A stretch of 10,101 bases of DNA, taken from positions 1-10,101 of the forward strand of contig WGBB01000033.1 in the NCBI GenBank assembly GCA_015494505.1. The letters run 5' to 3'. Position 1 is the first letter of the stretch. Each line of letters starts with the position of its first letter. This stretch comes from Nitratiruptor sp. Lineage in GTDB: Bacteria > Campylobacterota > Campylobacteria > Campylobacterales > Nitratiruptoraceae. Shown one piece after another: positions 1 to 5,915 of this stretch. Under the pieces are notes generated by a model. That model did no database searches and was not told the DNA's origin. It was given only the letters and a program-made list of their open reading frames with translations. The position numbers were made by a program, and so were the translations under genes.

Positions 1-476
1 ACGAAGAGAATCTTTTTGCCGCTTTCGCGCGCCTTTTCGATGATTTTGACCGCACTGCTGCTGGTACACACGGCGCCACCCATCTTGCCCACTTTGGCTT
101 TGACCTCGGCGCCGCTATTGATATAGGTAATAGGCAAAATATCTTCGCGTGCCACGCCCGCCTTTTCCATCGCTTCCACCGCTTCGTCGAAATAGGTGCT
201 ATCGATCATGCGCGCCATGGCGCAGCAGGCGATTTTGGGCATCGCCACGCGCTTTTCGGGAGCGATGATTTTTACGCTTTGGCCCATGAAGCCCACACCG
301 CAAAAGAGTATCCACTCGCTATCTGTCTCTTTGGCACGTTTGGCCAGCTCCAGGCTATCGCCCGTGATATCCGCTATTTCGAATACCTCGTCTTTTTGGT
401 AGTAGTGGGCCACGATGGTAACGGAGAGTCTGTTTTTAAGCTCGGCTATCTTTTCTTGCAAACTCTTGATATCCAA
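1..476 (-). CDS. nadA: Quinolinate synthase NadA (5' part, 3' end outside window)
   Basis: Quinolinate synthase is a cytosolic [4Fe-4S] enzyme that condenses iminoaspartate with dihydroxyacetone phosphate to give quinolinate in de novo NAD synthesis. Reading the minus strand from 476 gives 158 complete codons with no stop up to the window edge. NadA motifs are visible in order: HYYQ (residues 24-27), DITGDSLELA (36-45), FCGVGFMG (58-65), ACCAMARM (83-90), TYINS (117-121) and VCTSSSAV (136-143). The cysteine in CAMA matches the first cluster ligand of the family, and the other two ligands should lie in the missing C-terminal half. The start is a TTG (474-476) chosen because AAAGGAG lies 5 bases upstream and the reading begins MDIKSLQEKIAEL. 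The first in-frame ATG lies only at residue 64, inside the conserved FCGVGFMG motif. The gene is divergent from plsY across a 73-base gap. Confidence 0.93.
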   Translation of the reverse strand, partial: MDIKSLQEKIAELKNRLSVTIVAHYYQKDEVFEIADITGDSLELAKRAKETDSEWILFCGVGFMGQSVKIIAPEKRVAMPKIACCAMARMIDSTYFDEAVEAMEKAGVAREDILPITYINSGAEVKAKVGKMGGAVCTSSSAVKIIEKARESGKKILF

Positions 477-504
477 TGAGGCTCCTTTATGCTTACGTTA
501 TGTT

Positions 505-518
505 ATTTTAGCTAAAAT
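505..518. promoter_or_regulatory. Symmetrical bidirectional promoter for nadA and plsY
   Basis: A perfect 12-base palindrome, TTTTAGCTAAAA (506-517), lies in the nadA-plsY gap. It creates TAAAAT on the plus strand (513-518) and TAAAAT on the minus strand (510-505), each a fair -10 match. A start about 7 bases downstream would give leaders of roughly 22-25 bases for both genes, with ribosome sites just before the TTG of nadA and the ATG of plsY. No convincing -35 is seen on either side, which is usual for sigma-70 promoters of this phylum. The promoter role is inferred from position and sequence only. Confidence 0.5.
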
Positions 519-549
519 TGCAAACACCAATCTTCACCAAAGGCTTTGC

Positions 550-1197
550 ATGAATATCATCAGTGATATTATAAGTTTTTTTACTAATCCACATATCCTC
601 TTTTATATCGCTGCATACCTTATAGGCGGCATTCCCTTTGGATACATATTGGCAAAAATTTTCGCCGGTGTCAACATCAAAGAAGCCGGCTCCGGAGGTA
701 TCGGGGCCACCAATGTCCTGCGCGTGGTTAAAGAAAAAGACCCCAAACTCGCAAAAAAGCTCGCTATCGCCACCGTCGTCTTCGACGCTCTCAAAGGAGC
801 GGCGCTCATCCTCATCGCCAAAGCCATAGGTTTTCCACCGCCCTCTTGGTGGCTCATAGGTATCATGACGGTGCTTGGGCACTGCTACAGCCCCTTTTTG
901 CATTTTGAAGGAGGCAAAGGTGTCGCTACGGGTATGGGAGTGCTCATGGTGCTGCTTCCTATCGAAACACTCATCGGCATTATCGTTTGGGCTACCGTGG
1001 CAAAAACTATCAAAATCTCCTCTCTCGCATCCCTTAGCGGCCTTGCAGCCGTAATAATCGCAAGCTATATTATCCATCCCCAGCTTCCTTATGCCGGCTC
1101 GCATGCGCCTTTATGGCTTTTAGCTTTTATCATCGTCTATAAACATATTCCCAATATCGCTCGCCTTTTGCAAGGCAAAGAAAAGCCCGTCGTATGA
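550..1197 (+). CDS. plsY: Glycerol-3-phosphate acyltransferase PlsY
   Basis: PlsY is an inner-membrane enzyme that moves an acyl group from acyl-phosphate to glycerol-3-phosphate, giving lysophosphatidic acid as the first step of phospholipid synthesis. The 215-residue product has the usual family length and several hydrophobic segments (about 17-39, 72-94, 101-112, 124-151, 158-174 and 186-197). All three signature motifs are present: GSGGIGATNVLR (47-58), GHCYSPFLHFEGGKGVATG (110-128) and HIPNIARLLQGKE (199-211). Two motif positions differ from the usual pattern: SGN reads SGG, and FKGGKG reads FEGGKG. The frame is open upstream to 415, but that would run back over the promoter and nadA. 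ATG 550 is preferred because AAAGG lies 6 bases before it and the first membrane segment follows directly. The stop overlaps the folB start (ATGA), so the two are probably translated from one message. Confidence 0.93.
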   Translation: MNIISDIISFFTNPHILFYIAAYLIGGIPFGYILAKIFAGVNIKEAGSGGIGATNVLRVVKEKDPKLAKKLAIATVVFDALKGAALILIAKAIGFPPPSWWLIGIMTVLGHCYSPFLHFEGGKGVATGMGVLMVLLPIETLIGIIVWATVAKTIKISSLASLSGLAAVIIASYIIHPQLPYAGSHAPLWLLAFIIVYKHIPNIARLLQGKEKPVV

Positions 1198-1529
1198 GAT
1201 ACACCATTACCATCGAAGGCCTTACTTTTGACACTATTATCGGGATACTCGAGCATGAACGCTCCCTCCCCCAAAAGGTGGTGCTCGATATCGCTATAAC
1301 GTATCGCTACGAAAAAGGGGCTTTCATCGACTATGCCGAGGTTTGCAATATAATCAAGGAGCATTTTCGCTCCCGGCATTTCGAACTCCTCGAAGATGCC
1401 CTCGCTTCCACTGCCGACATGCTCCATGACCGCTTTGATGCTATCGAAGAGCTCACGCTCACCGTAGCAAAACCCTCTATCCTTCCGGATGCCACTCCCA
1501 AACTCACCCTTTCACTTAAATACAGATAA
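1194..1529 (+). CDS. folB: Dihydroneopterin aldolase FolB
   Basis: FolB splits 7,8-dihydroneopterin to 6-hydroxymethyl-dihydropterin and glycolaldehyde in the cytosolic folate pathway, normally as a homo-oligomer. The 111-residue protein has the family length. Its start, IEGLTFDTIIGILEHER (7-23), contains the strand and catalytic-Glu region. FIDYAEV (44-50) carries the conserved tyrosine, LLEDALASTADML (65-77) the ligand-binding helix, and VAKPSILPDA (91-100) the conserved lysine and proline. The ATG shares bases with the plsY stop (ATGA overlap), indicating translational coupling. From memory, folB also sits next to the cosR region in Campylobacter, which fits the order here. A misannotation as an FolX-like epimerase is possible but less likely. 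Confidence 0.9.
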   Translation: MRYTITIEGLTFDTIIGILEHERSLPQKVVLDIAITYRYEKGAFIDYAEVCNIIKEHFRSRHFELLEDALASTADMLHDRFDAIEELTLTVAKPSILPDATPKLTLSLKYR

Positions 1530-1532
1530 AAA

Positions 1533-1616
1533 TTTTTTTAAAAAAAGCTAAAAAATTGTTTAAAATTAGCTAAAATTGTGCTATAATTCTGCCAATTCTT
1601 AAAAAATCATAAAGGG
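1533..1616 (+). promoter_or_regulatory. Promoter and possible operator of the two-component operon
   Basis: An extended -10, TGCTATAAT (hexamer 1582-1587), lies 36 bases before the regulator ATG. Upstream there is no clear -35. Instead there are phased A and T tracts: a T7A7 palindrome (1533-1546), then AGCTAAAA at 1546-1553 and again at 1568-1575. These copies are 22 bases apart, about two helical turns. Periodic AT tracts replacing the -35 are typical of sigma-70 promoters in Campylobacter and Helicobacter. The repeated AGCTAAAA could be an operator for the adjacent regulator, but this is inference. AAAGGG (1611-1616) is the ribosome site, 7 bases from the ATG. Confidence 0.65.
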
Positions 1617-1623
1617 CGGTTAT

Positions 1624-2295
1624 ATGAGAGTACTCATTGTCGAAGATGAAGTCACGCTGAGCAGTACCCTTGCAGAGGGCCTCAAAGAGCTTGGATATCA
1701 AAGCGATATCGCTGAAAACTTCAAAGATGCAGACTACTATACCGATATCCGTAACTACGACCTCATCCTTCTTGACTGGATGCTACCCGACAACAGTGGC
1801 CTCGAGCTTATTCCTATCGCAAAAGAGCGTAACCCAAAAACCATCATCATAGTCCTCAGTGCACGTGATGACAAAGAGAGCGAAATAGAAGCACTCAAAA
1901 TCGGAGCGGATGATTACATCAAAAAACCTTTCGACTTCGATGTGCTTATCGCACGTATAGAAGCGCGCTTTCGTGTGGGCACGAGCAGCGTCATCGAAAT
2001 CGAGGACCTCGTCATCAATCCCGAAGAGGAAAAAATCACATATAAAAACAAAGAGATCGAACTCAAAGGCAAACCTTTCGAGGTCCTCACGCATCTTGCA
2101 CGCCACAAAGACCAAATCGTCTCCAAAGAGCAGTTGCTTGACGCCATCTGGGAAGAGCCGGAGCTCGTCACTCCTAACGTCATCGAAGTGGCCATCAACC
2201 AGATTCGTCAAAAACTGGATAAACCTCTTGGAATCCAAACCATCGAAACCGTACGCCGTAAAGGCTATCGATTTTGCTATCCTTCCAAAGCCTAA
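1624..2295 (+). CDS. OmpR-family response regulator, HsrA/HP1043/CosR type, with intact receiver
   Basis: This 223-residue cytosolic transcription factor has an N-terminal receiver (1-115) and a C-terminal winged-helix DNA-binding domain (about 122-222). The C-terminal half (VIEIEDLVINPEEEKITYKN, then KGKPFEVLTHLARHKDQIVS, VTPNVIEVAINQIRQK and ETVRRKGYRFCYP) matches my memory of H. pylori HP1043 at nearly every position. HP1043/HsrA and CosR are essential regulators of energy metabolism and oxidative-stress genes. The H. pylori protein has lost the phospho-acceptor aspartate. Here the receiver looks fully canonical: acidic pair E7-D8, D51 in LLDWMLPD, S79 in LSAR, Y98 and K101 in IKKPF. Conserved C218 lies in YRFCYP. 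The next gene, a histidine kinase, overlaps it by 22 bases, so this regulator is probably phosphorylated by a cognate partner. The ortholog call is strong; the regulon is unknown here. Confidence 0.93.
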   Translation: MRVLIVEDEVTLSSTLAEGLKELGYQSDIAENFKDADYYTDIRNYDLILLDWMLPDNSGLELIPIAKERNPKTIIIVLSARDDKESEIEALKIGADDYIKKPFDFDVLIARIEARFRVGTSSVIEIEDLVINPEEEKITYKNKEIELKGKPFEVLTHLARHKDQIVSKEQLLDAIWEEPELVTPNVIEVAINQIRQKLDKPLGIQTIETVRRKGYRFCYPSKA

Positions 2296-3575
2296 GGGCG
2301 AAACTTCTTTGGCGACTCACGATAGCTTCGGCTATCCTGATCGCCCTCTTTTCTACCATTCTCTACCAACTTATCAAAGAATCCCTCTACCAAGAAATCC
2401 AAGCCCAACTTATCAAACAGGCAGCCTTTATCACTTCCACGGCTACAAACCACCACATCGGGGATAAGATAGATAGCTTCTACCTCAAACGCACCCTGGA
2501 TATTTCCGTCGAAGTGGTCCAAAAGCCACGCTTTATTAATGAAGCCACTTTCACGGAATATAGAAAAGGAAAAAGATACTACATAGCGCTCTTTTATCCC
2601 TACAATTTCAAAGAGCAGAGCTATTTGCGCGTTACAAAGGACATCACCACTATTCACCAGATACTTTCAAAGCTCTATAAATCGATTATTGTCACAAACG
2701 CTTTTGCTTTTGGATTTATCATTCTCTATGCTTTTTTTATATCTTCGTACCTTACTACCTATGTAAAACGTTTTACTACCAAACTCTCGGCTCTCAATGA
2801 AAACATGCTTACTCCCATCAAAGTGCGCGATTTGCCTGAAGAGTTCCAACCGCTCGCTAAATCGATCAACCATCTTATCAATCGTATCCAGACTTTTGTC
2901 AAGTACCAAAAGGAGCTCTTTATCGGTATAGCACACGAACTCAAAACCCCTTTGGCGGTTATGAAACTCAAAAATGAAGTGACGCTCATAAAAAAACGCT
3001 CGCCCGAAGAGTACATCGAAACCATAAAACTCAACATAAAAACTATTAACGAAATGAACAAAATGATAGAAAATATCCTCAAAATCGGCCGTCAAGAGGG
3101 AGACCAATTTGAACCGCCCGTGCGTCTCGATCTTATCGAGTATCTTAAAGAAAAGAGCAAAAACTACCAGCTCCTTGCTAAAAGCGAAGGCAAAGAGATC
3201 ATTACCCAATTTTCTCCCGAACACTACATCAGCGTGATTCAACCGACCCTTCTCGATCACATTCTCCAAAATTTTGTCCAAAACGCTATTAAATTCACAG
3301 AACCCCAAGGCAAAATCATCCTGCGCAGCCAACCTACAAGCAACGGTATCAAAATCGAAGTGCTCGATGAAGGTCCCGGCATCAACGAAGAGATAGACCA
3401 CTTCGCTCCTTTCAAGCGCCACGGCAACAAAGGGGGAGTGGGATTGGGGCTTTTCCTCGCCAAAGCCGCTGCAGATGCGATGGGAGCCACCATTTCTCTC
3501 AAAAATCGCAGTGACAAACGCGGTGCCGTCGCCACTCTTATCATCCCTAACGAACTCGTCTGTCCCCTCTGTTGA
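2274..3575 (+). CDS. Membrane sensor histidine kinase paired with the HsrA-like regulator
   Basis: This 433-residue kinase has a first membrane segment (13-32), a periplasmic sensor region of about 100 residues (33-136) that I do not recognise, a second membrane segment (137-158) and a HAMP-like linker (160-208). The HisKA domain has phospho-acceptor H221 in IAHELKTPLAVMK. The ATPase domain has an N box (QNFVQNAIKF, 332-341), a G1 box (DEGPGI, 365-370), an F box (FAPFKR, 377-382) and a G2 box (GGVGLGLFLAK, 387-397). All catalytic motifs look intact. The proposed start is TTG 2274, inside the end of the regulator, with AAAGG 9 bases upstream; no better start is seen before the first membrane segment. 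The protein ends in VCPLC, and these are its only two cysteines. The overlap implies coupled translation and a cognate pair. The signal it senses is not apparent. Confidence 0.92.
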   Translation: MLSFQSLRAKLLWRLTIASAILIALFSTILYQLIKESLYQEIQAQLIKQAAFITSTATNHHIGDKIDSFYLKRTLDISVEVVQKPRFINEATFTEYRKGKRYYIALFYPYNFKEQSYLRVTKDITTIHQILSKLYKSIIVTNAFAFGFIILYAFFISSYLTTYVKRFTTKLSALNENMLTPIKVRDLPEEFQPLAKSINHLINRIQTFVKYQKELFIGIAHELKTPLAVMKLKNEVTLIKKRSPEEYIETIKLNIKTINEMNKMIENILKIGRQEGDQFEPPVRLDLIEYLKEKSKNYQLLAKSEGKEIITQFSPEHYISVIQPTLLDHILQNFVQNAIKFTEPQGKIILRSQPTSNGIKIEVLDEGPGINEEIDHFAPFKRHGNKGGVGLGLFLAKAAADAMGATISLKNRSDKRGAVATLIIPNELVCPLC

Positions 3576-3632
3576 TTAAAGTTATTTTAAGGCCAATTGA
3601 GCTATAAATTCTGCTAAAACACTCAGAGGGGG
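3576..3632 (+). promoter_or_regulatory. Promoter region of the ferredoxin operon
   Basis: The 61-base gap after the kinase contains TATAAA (3603-3608), 28 bases before the ferredoxin ATG. The block GCTATAAATTCTGC (3601-3614) matches the regulator promoter block at 1580-1592 except for one extra A. Upstream, TTAAAG (3576-3581) and TTTAAG (3586-3591) are about one helical turn apart and loosely resemble the TTAAG direct repeats reported for HP1043 binding. GAGGGGG (3626-3632) is the ribosome site, 4 bases from the ATG. A second promoter here suggests that the ferredoxin genes can be expressed apart from the two-component genes. The link to the regulator is inference. Confidence 0.5.
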
Positions 3633-3636
3633 TTCA

Positions 3637-3891
3637 ATGTCACTGATGATTACCGAAGAGTGCATCGCTTGCGATGCCTGCAGAGAAGAGTGTCCTACGG
3701 GAGCCATCGAAGAGGGTGACCCAATTTATGTGATCGATCCCGATCGCTGCACCGAATGTGTAGGATTTTATGACGAACCTGCCTGCGTAGCGGTCTGTCC
3801 GGTCGATTGTATCGTTCCCGATCCCGATAACGTAGAGACTATCGCAGAACTTAAATACAAATACAATCAGATAATGAACGAAGAAGAGTAG
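3637..3891 (+). CDS. 2[4Fe-4S] ferredoxin, YfhL/Allochromatium type
   Basis: This is a small soluble low-potential electron carrier of 84 residues. The first cluster motif is C9-x2-C12-x2-C15-x3-C19. The second is the long-loop form C38-x2-C41-x8-C50-x3-C54, followed by C58. The insertion between the second and third cysteines of cluster two (CVGFYDEPAC), the VCPVDCIVPDP segment and the charged C-terminal helix (66-84) identify the Allochromatium vinosum/YfhL subgroup rather than clostridial ferredoxins. Ferredoxins of this type occur next to a Ppx/GppA gene in H. pylori (HP0277-HP0278) and Campylobacter, as I recall. Its stop TAG is immediately followed by the ATG of the phosphatase, so the two are tightly coupled. 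The redox partner cannot be told from sequence; pyruvate or 2-oxoglutarate oxidoreductases are typical candidates in this phylum. Confidence 0.95.
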   Translation: MSLMITEECIACDACREECPTGAIEEGDPIYVIDPDRCTECVGFYDEPACVAVCPVDCIVPDPDNVETIAELKYKYNQIMNEEE

Positions 3892-5364
3892 ATGGCAAAA
3901 CGCACGGCCGTCATCGACATAGGCTCCAACTCCGCACGCATGATCGTGCTGGAGCGCACCAGTCGATTCGGCTTCCATCTCATAGAAGAGACAAAAAGTC
4001 GCGTGCGCATTAGCGAAGGAGCATATGAGCATGGCGGCGAGCTTCAGCCTGAAGCGATGCAAAGAGCCTTTTTGGCCCTTCAAGAGTTTCTGAGCATCGC
4101 AAAAAACCTCAAAGTGCGCAAAATCCTCTGTGTCGCCACTTCAGCCGTGCGTGATGCACCCAATAAACATGAATTTTTGCGTCGTGTCCGCAAAGAGCTC
4201 GGTCTTCATATCAAAGTCATAGACGGAAAAACGGAAGCGCTGCTTGGTGGAATCGCTGCTGCCAATCTTTTGCCCGTTTGCGATGCCGTAACCATAGATA
4301 TAGGAGGAGGCTCCACGGAGCTTGCACTCATTCGCGACAAAAAGGTGATAGACACCGTCTCGCTCGATCTTGGCACGGTTCGCCTCAAAGAGCTCTTTTC
4401 GGACAAAGATGCCGATATCAAAAGCGCTCTTGCCTTTATCCATCAAGAGCTTGCCAAAGTTCCCGACCACTTTCGCTCCGATAACGTCGTGGGCATAGGA
4501 GGCACCATTCGTGCACTTTCCAAAGCTATTATGCAACGCATAGACTATCCTCTCGATAAACTCCACGGATTTTCTTACAAAGTCGAAGAACAGAAAAAAT
4601 TCATAGACAAGGTCATTACCGCTCCCGTAACGAAACTCAAAAAGCTCTCTATAAAAAAGGATCGCTACGACGTTATTAAAGAGGGGGCACTCATTTTTCG
4701 AGAGACTCTGGAACACCTTAAGGCCAAAGAGGTGATCACCAGCGGAGCTGGCGTACGTGAGGGAGTATTTCTCAAAGATCTCTTGCGCAACCAAAACTAC
4801 CGTTTCCCTACAAACTTCAACCCTAGCGTTCGTTCCCTTTTGGATAGGTTTTGTATCGACGAAAAGGGACGAAAATGTCTTTACAAAAGTGCCGCCAAGC
4901 TCTATGACGCTCTTGCTTTTTTATTCGACCCTCAACACGCTTTTAAAAAAGAGTTTCTCTATGCGGCCAAACTCCTCAATATCGGCACCAAAATCGAATT
5001 TTACGAGCATCACAAGCATAGCAGCTACATTATTCTCAACAATCTCGATTATGGACTGACACATCAGCAAATCGCTACGATAGCTGCTCTTGTGCGATTC
5101 CACAAAAAAAAGCTTCCAAACGGTGAGTTTACTAAACCTATTAAAATACTTCTGCCAAAACATGTCGCTCTTGATTGGCTCAGTTTCCTTCTTTCACTCG
5201 CTGAAACCCTCAACAAAGACCGAAGCTGCCCAAATTTTAGTGTCTCCTACCAAGACTCTGTGTTGACAATTACCACTCCGCGCCCCTTATATCTAGCTCA
5301 AGAAGAAGTAAAGGCATTGCAAAAACCGGCTCCTTTTGCTATTGTTTGGAAAATCCAAAAATAG
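3892..5364 (+). CDS. Ppx/GppA-family phosphatase (exopolyphosphatase or pppGpp phosphohydrolase)
   Basis: Members of this family remove terminal phosphate from polyphosphate or convert pppGpp to ppGpp in the cytosol, linking phosphate reserves and the stringent response. The N-terminal ASKHA-fold part (about 1-300) shows the first phosphate loop VIDIGSNSARMI (8-19), ATSAVRDAPN (82-91), DGKTEALLGG with candidate catalytic E115 (111-120), the second loop IDIGGGSTELAL (135-146), GIGGTIRALS (201-210) and SGAGVREGVF (284-293). The C-terminal HD-like domain shows YAAKLLNIG (357-365) and HHKHSSYIILN (373-383), followed by VRFHKKKLP. The usual HD pair of metal-dependent phosphohydrolases is absent (LLNIG where LHDIG is typical), as is common in Ppx proteins. 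The 490-residue length is close to the long Ppx/GppA form. The ATG abuts the ferredoxin stop. Sequence reading does not separate Ppx from GppA activity. Confidence 0.9.
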   Translation: MAKRTAVIDIGSNSARMIVLERTSRFGFHLIEETKSRVRISEGAYEHGGELQPEAMQRAFLALQEFLSIAKNLKVRKILCVATSAVRDAPNKHEFLRRVRKELGLHIKVIDGKTEALLGGIAAANLLPVCDAVTIDIGGGSTELALIRDKKVIDTVSLDLGTVRLKELFSDKDADIKSALAFIHQELAKVPDHFRSDNVVGIGGTIRALSKAIMQRIDYPLDKLHGFSYKVEEQKKFIDKVITAPVTKLKKLSIKKDRYDVIKEGALIFRETLEHLKAKEVITSGAGVREGVFLKDLLRNQNYRFPTNFNPSVRSLLDRFCIDEKGRKCLYKSAAKLYDALAFLFDPQHAFKKEFLYAAKLLNIGTKIEFYEHHKHSSYIILNNLDYGLTHQQIATIAALVRFHKKKLPNGEFTKPIKILLPKHVALDWLSFLLSLAETLNKDRSCPNFSVSYQDSVLTITTPRPLYLAQEEVKALQKPAPFAIVWKIQK

Positions 5365-5376
5365 CAAGGAGTTTCC

Positions 5377-5889
5377 ATGGCAACCCAAAACTTCGATGCG
5401 ACACTGCAAAAAATGGGACTCATTTTAGAAAAAGTGGTACAAAAAATCGATGAATTGGATGCACGCGTAGCAAAACTGGAAGAAAAGATGGAAGCCAAAA
5501 AGCTTCCGGCACCGAATCACACAAAGCTTTCACCACCCCCTCAAACTGCGCAAGCAAACACATCGACTCCATCTACTAGCTGGAGCCAAAGCTTTCTAGG
5601 TTCACTTGCCGGAGCGATGGCGGGAATGGGGCTATATAATCTTCTTTTCAATCACGACATAACGCCCACACAGTTACAAAATCAATTCCATACAGATACC
5701 CAAGGTCTCGATGAAAGTTTAGAACAGATAGAAGAAAAGCTCGATACCCTCGATGACAAACTCGATATGCTCGATGAGAAAATCGACCTACTAGAAGAAG
5801 ATATTCCTACAGATAACGACTTTGGAGGCATTGAAGATTTGGATATCGACGCAGACTTCGATGGTTTTGGAGGTTTTGACGATATATGA
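5377..5889 (+). CDS. Unrecognised coiled-coil protein with glycine-rich hydrophobic segment and acidic tail
   Basis: I do not recognise this 170-residue protein. It has five visible parts: a first predicted coiled coil (about 7-42, ending KLEEKMEAKK), a Pro/Thr/Ser linker (43-68), a small-residue hydrophobic stretch SFLGSLAGAMAGMGLYNLLF (72-91), a second coiled coil (107-142) with regular LD-rich heptads (KLDTLDDKLDMLDEKIDLL), and a tail rich in Asp, Gly and Phe (147-170, for example DFDGFGGFDD). The hydrophobic stretch could be one membrane segment or a glycine-zipper packing helix. No signal peptide is seen. AAGGAG lies 5 bases before the ATG, and only 12 bases separate it from the phosphatase stop, so it is probably the last gene of that operon. 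Composition argues for a real gene: all heptads are in frame and the ribosome site is strong. Function unknown; a scaffold or membrane-tethered adaptor is one possibility. Confidence 0.8.
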   Translation: MATQNFDATLQKMGLILEKVVQKIDELDARVAKLEEKMEAKKLPAPNHTKLSPPPQTAQANTSTPSTSWSQSFLGSLAGAMAGMGLYNLLFNHDITPTQLQNQFHTDTQGLDESLEQIEEKLDTLDDKLDMLDEKIDLLEEDIPTDNDFGGIEDLDIDADFDGFGGFDDI

Positions 5890-5891
5890 GG

Positions 5892-5911
5892 CCTCTGCAA
5901 AATGCAGAAGC
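5892..5911. terminator. Hairpin between convergent genes (weak terminator candidate)
   Basis: TCTGCA (5894-5899) and TGCAGA (5903-5908) form a 6-base stem with an AAA loop in the 26 bases between the two convergent stops. In the minus-strand transcript of bamA the stem extends to 9 pairs with one G-U pair (5892-5911). No proper U-tract follows on either strand, so intrinsic termination would be weak. It may act as a 3' end stabiliser or pause site for both converging transcripts. Confidence 0.4.
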
Positions 5912-5915
5912 GCTC

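Noticed and set aside
415..549. Longer N-terminus for plsY from ATG 415
   Set aside because: It would overlap the nadA coding region and the promoter palindrome, lacks a ribosome site, and adds 45 residues not seen in PlsY.
508..1104. Long open frame on the minus strand opposite plsY (198 codons)
   Set aside because: It is antisense to a gene with clear PlsY motifs, has a Phe/Asp/Lys-skewed composition typical of a shadow frame, and resembles no family.
1530..1560. Intrinsic terminator after folB (T7A7 palindrome)
   Set aside because: The inverted repeat is pure A/T with no GC stem, so it is better explained as curved promoter-upstream DNA for the regulator operon.
2667..3422. Long minus-strand frame opposite the histidine kinase (251 codons)
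   Set aside because: The composition (FDFDTVACRL, FEFHNRQRGFEF) is that of an antisense shadow, and the plus strand encodes complete kinase motifs. The same applies to minus-strand frames at 3640-4083 and 4141-4794.
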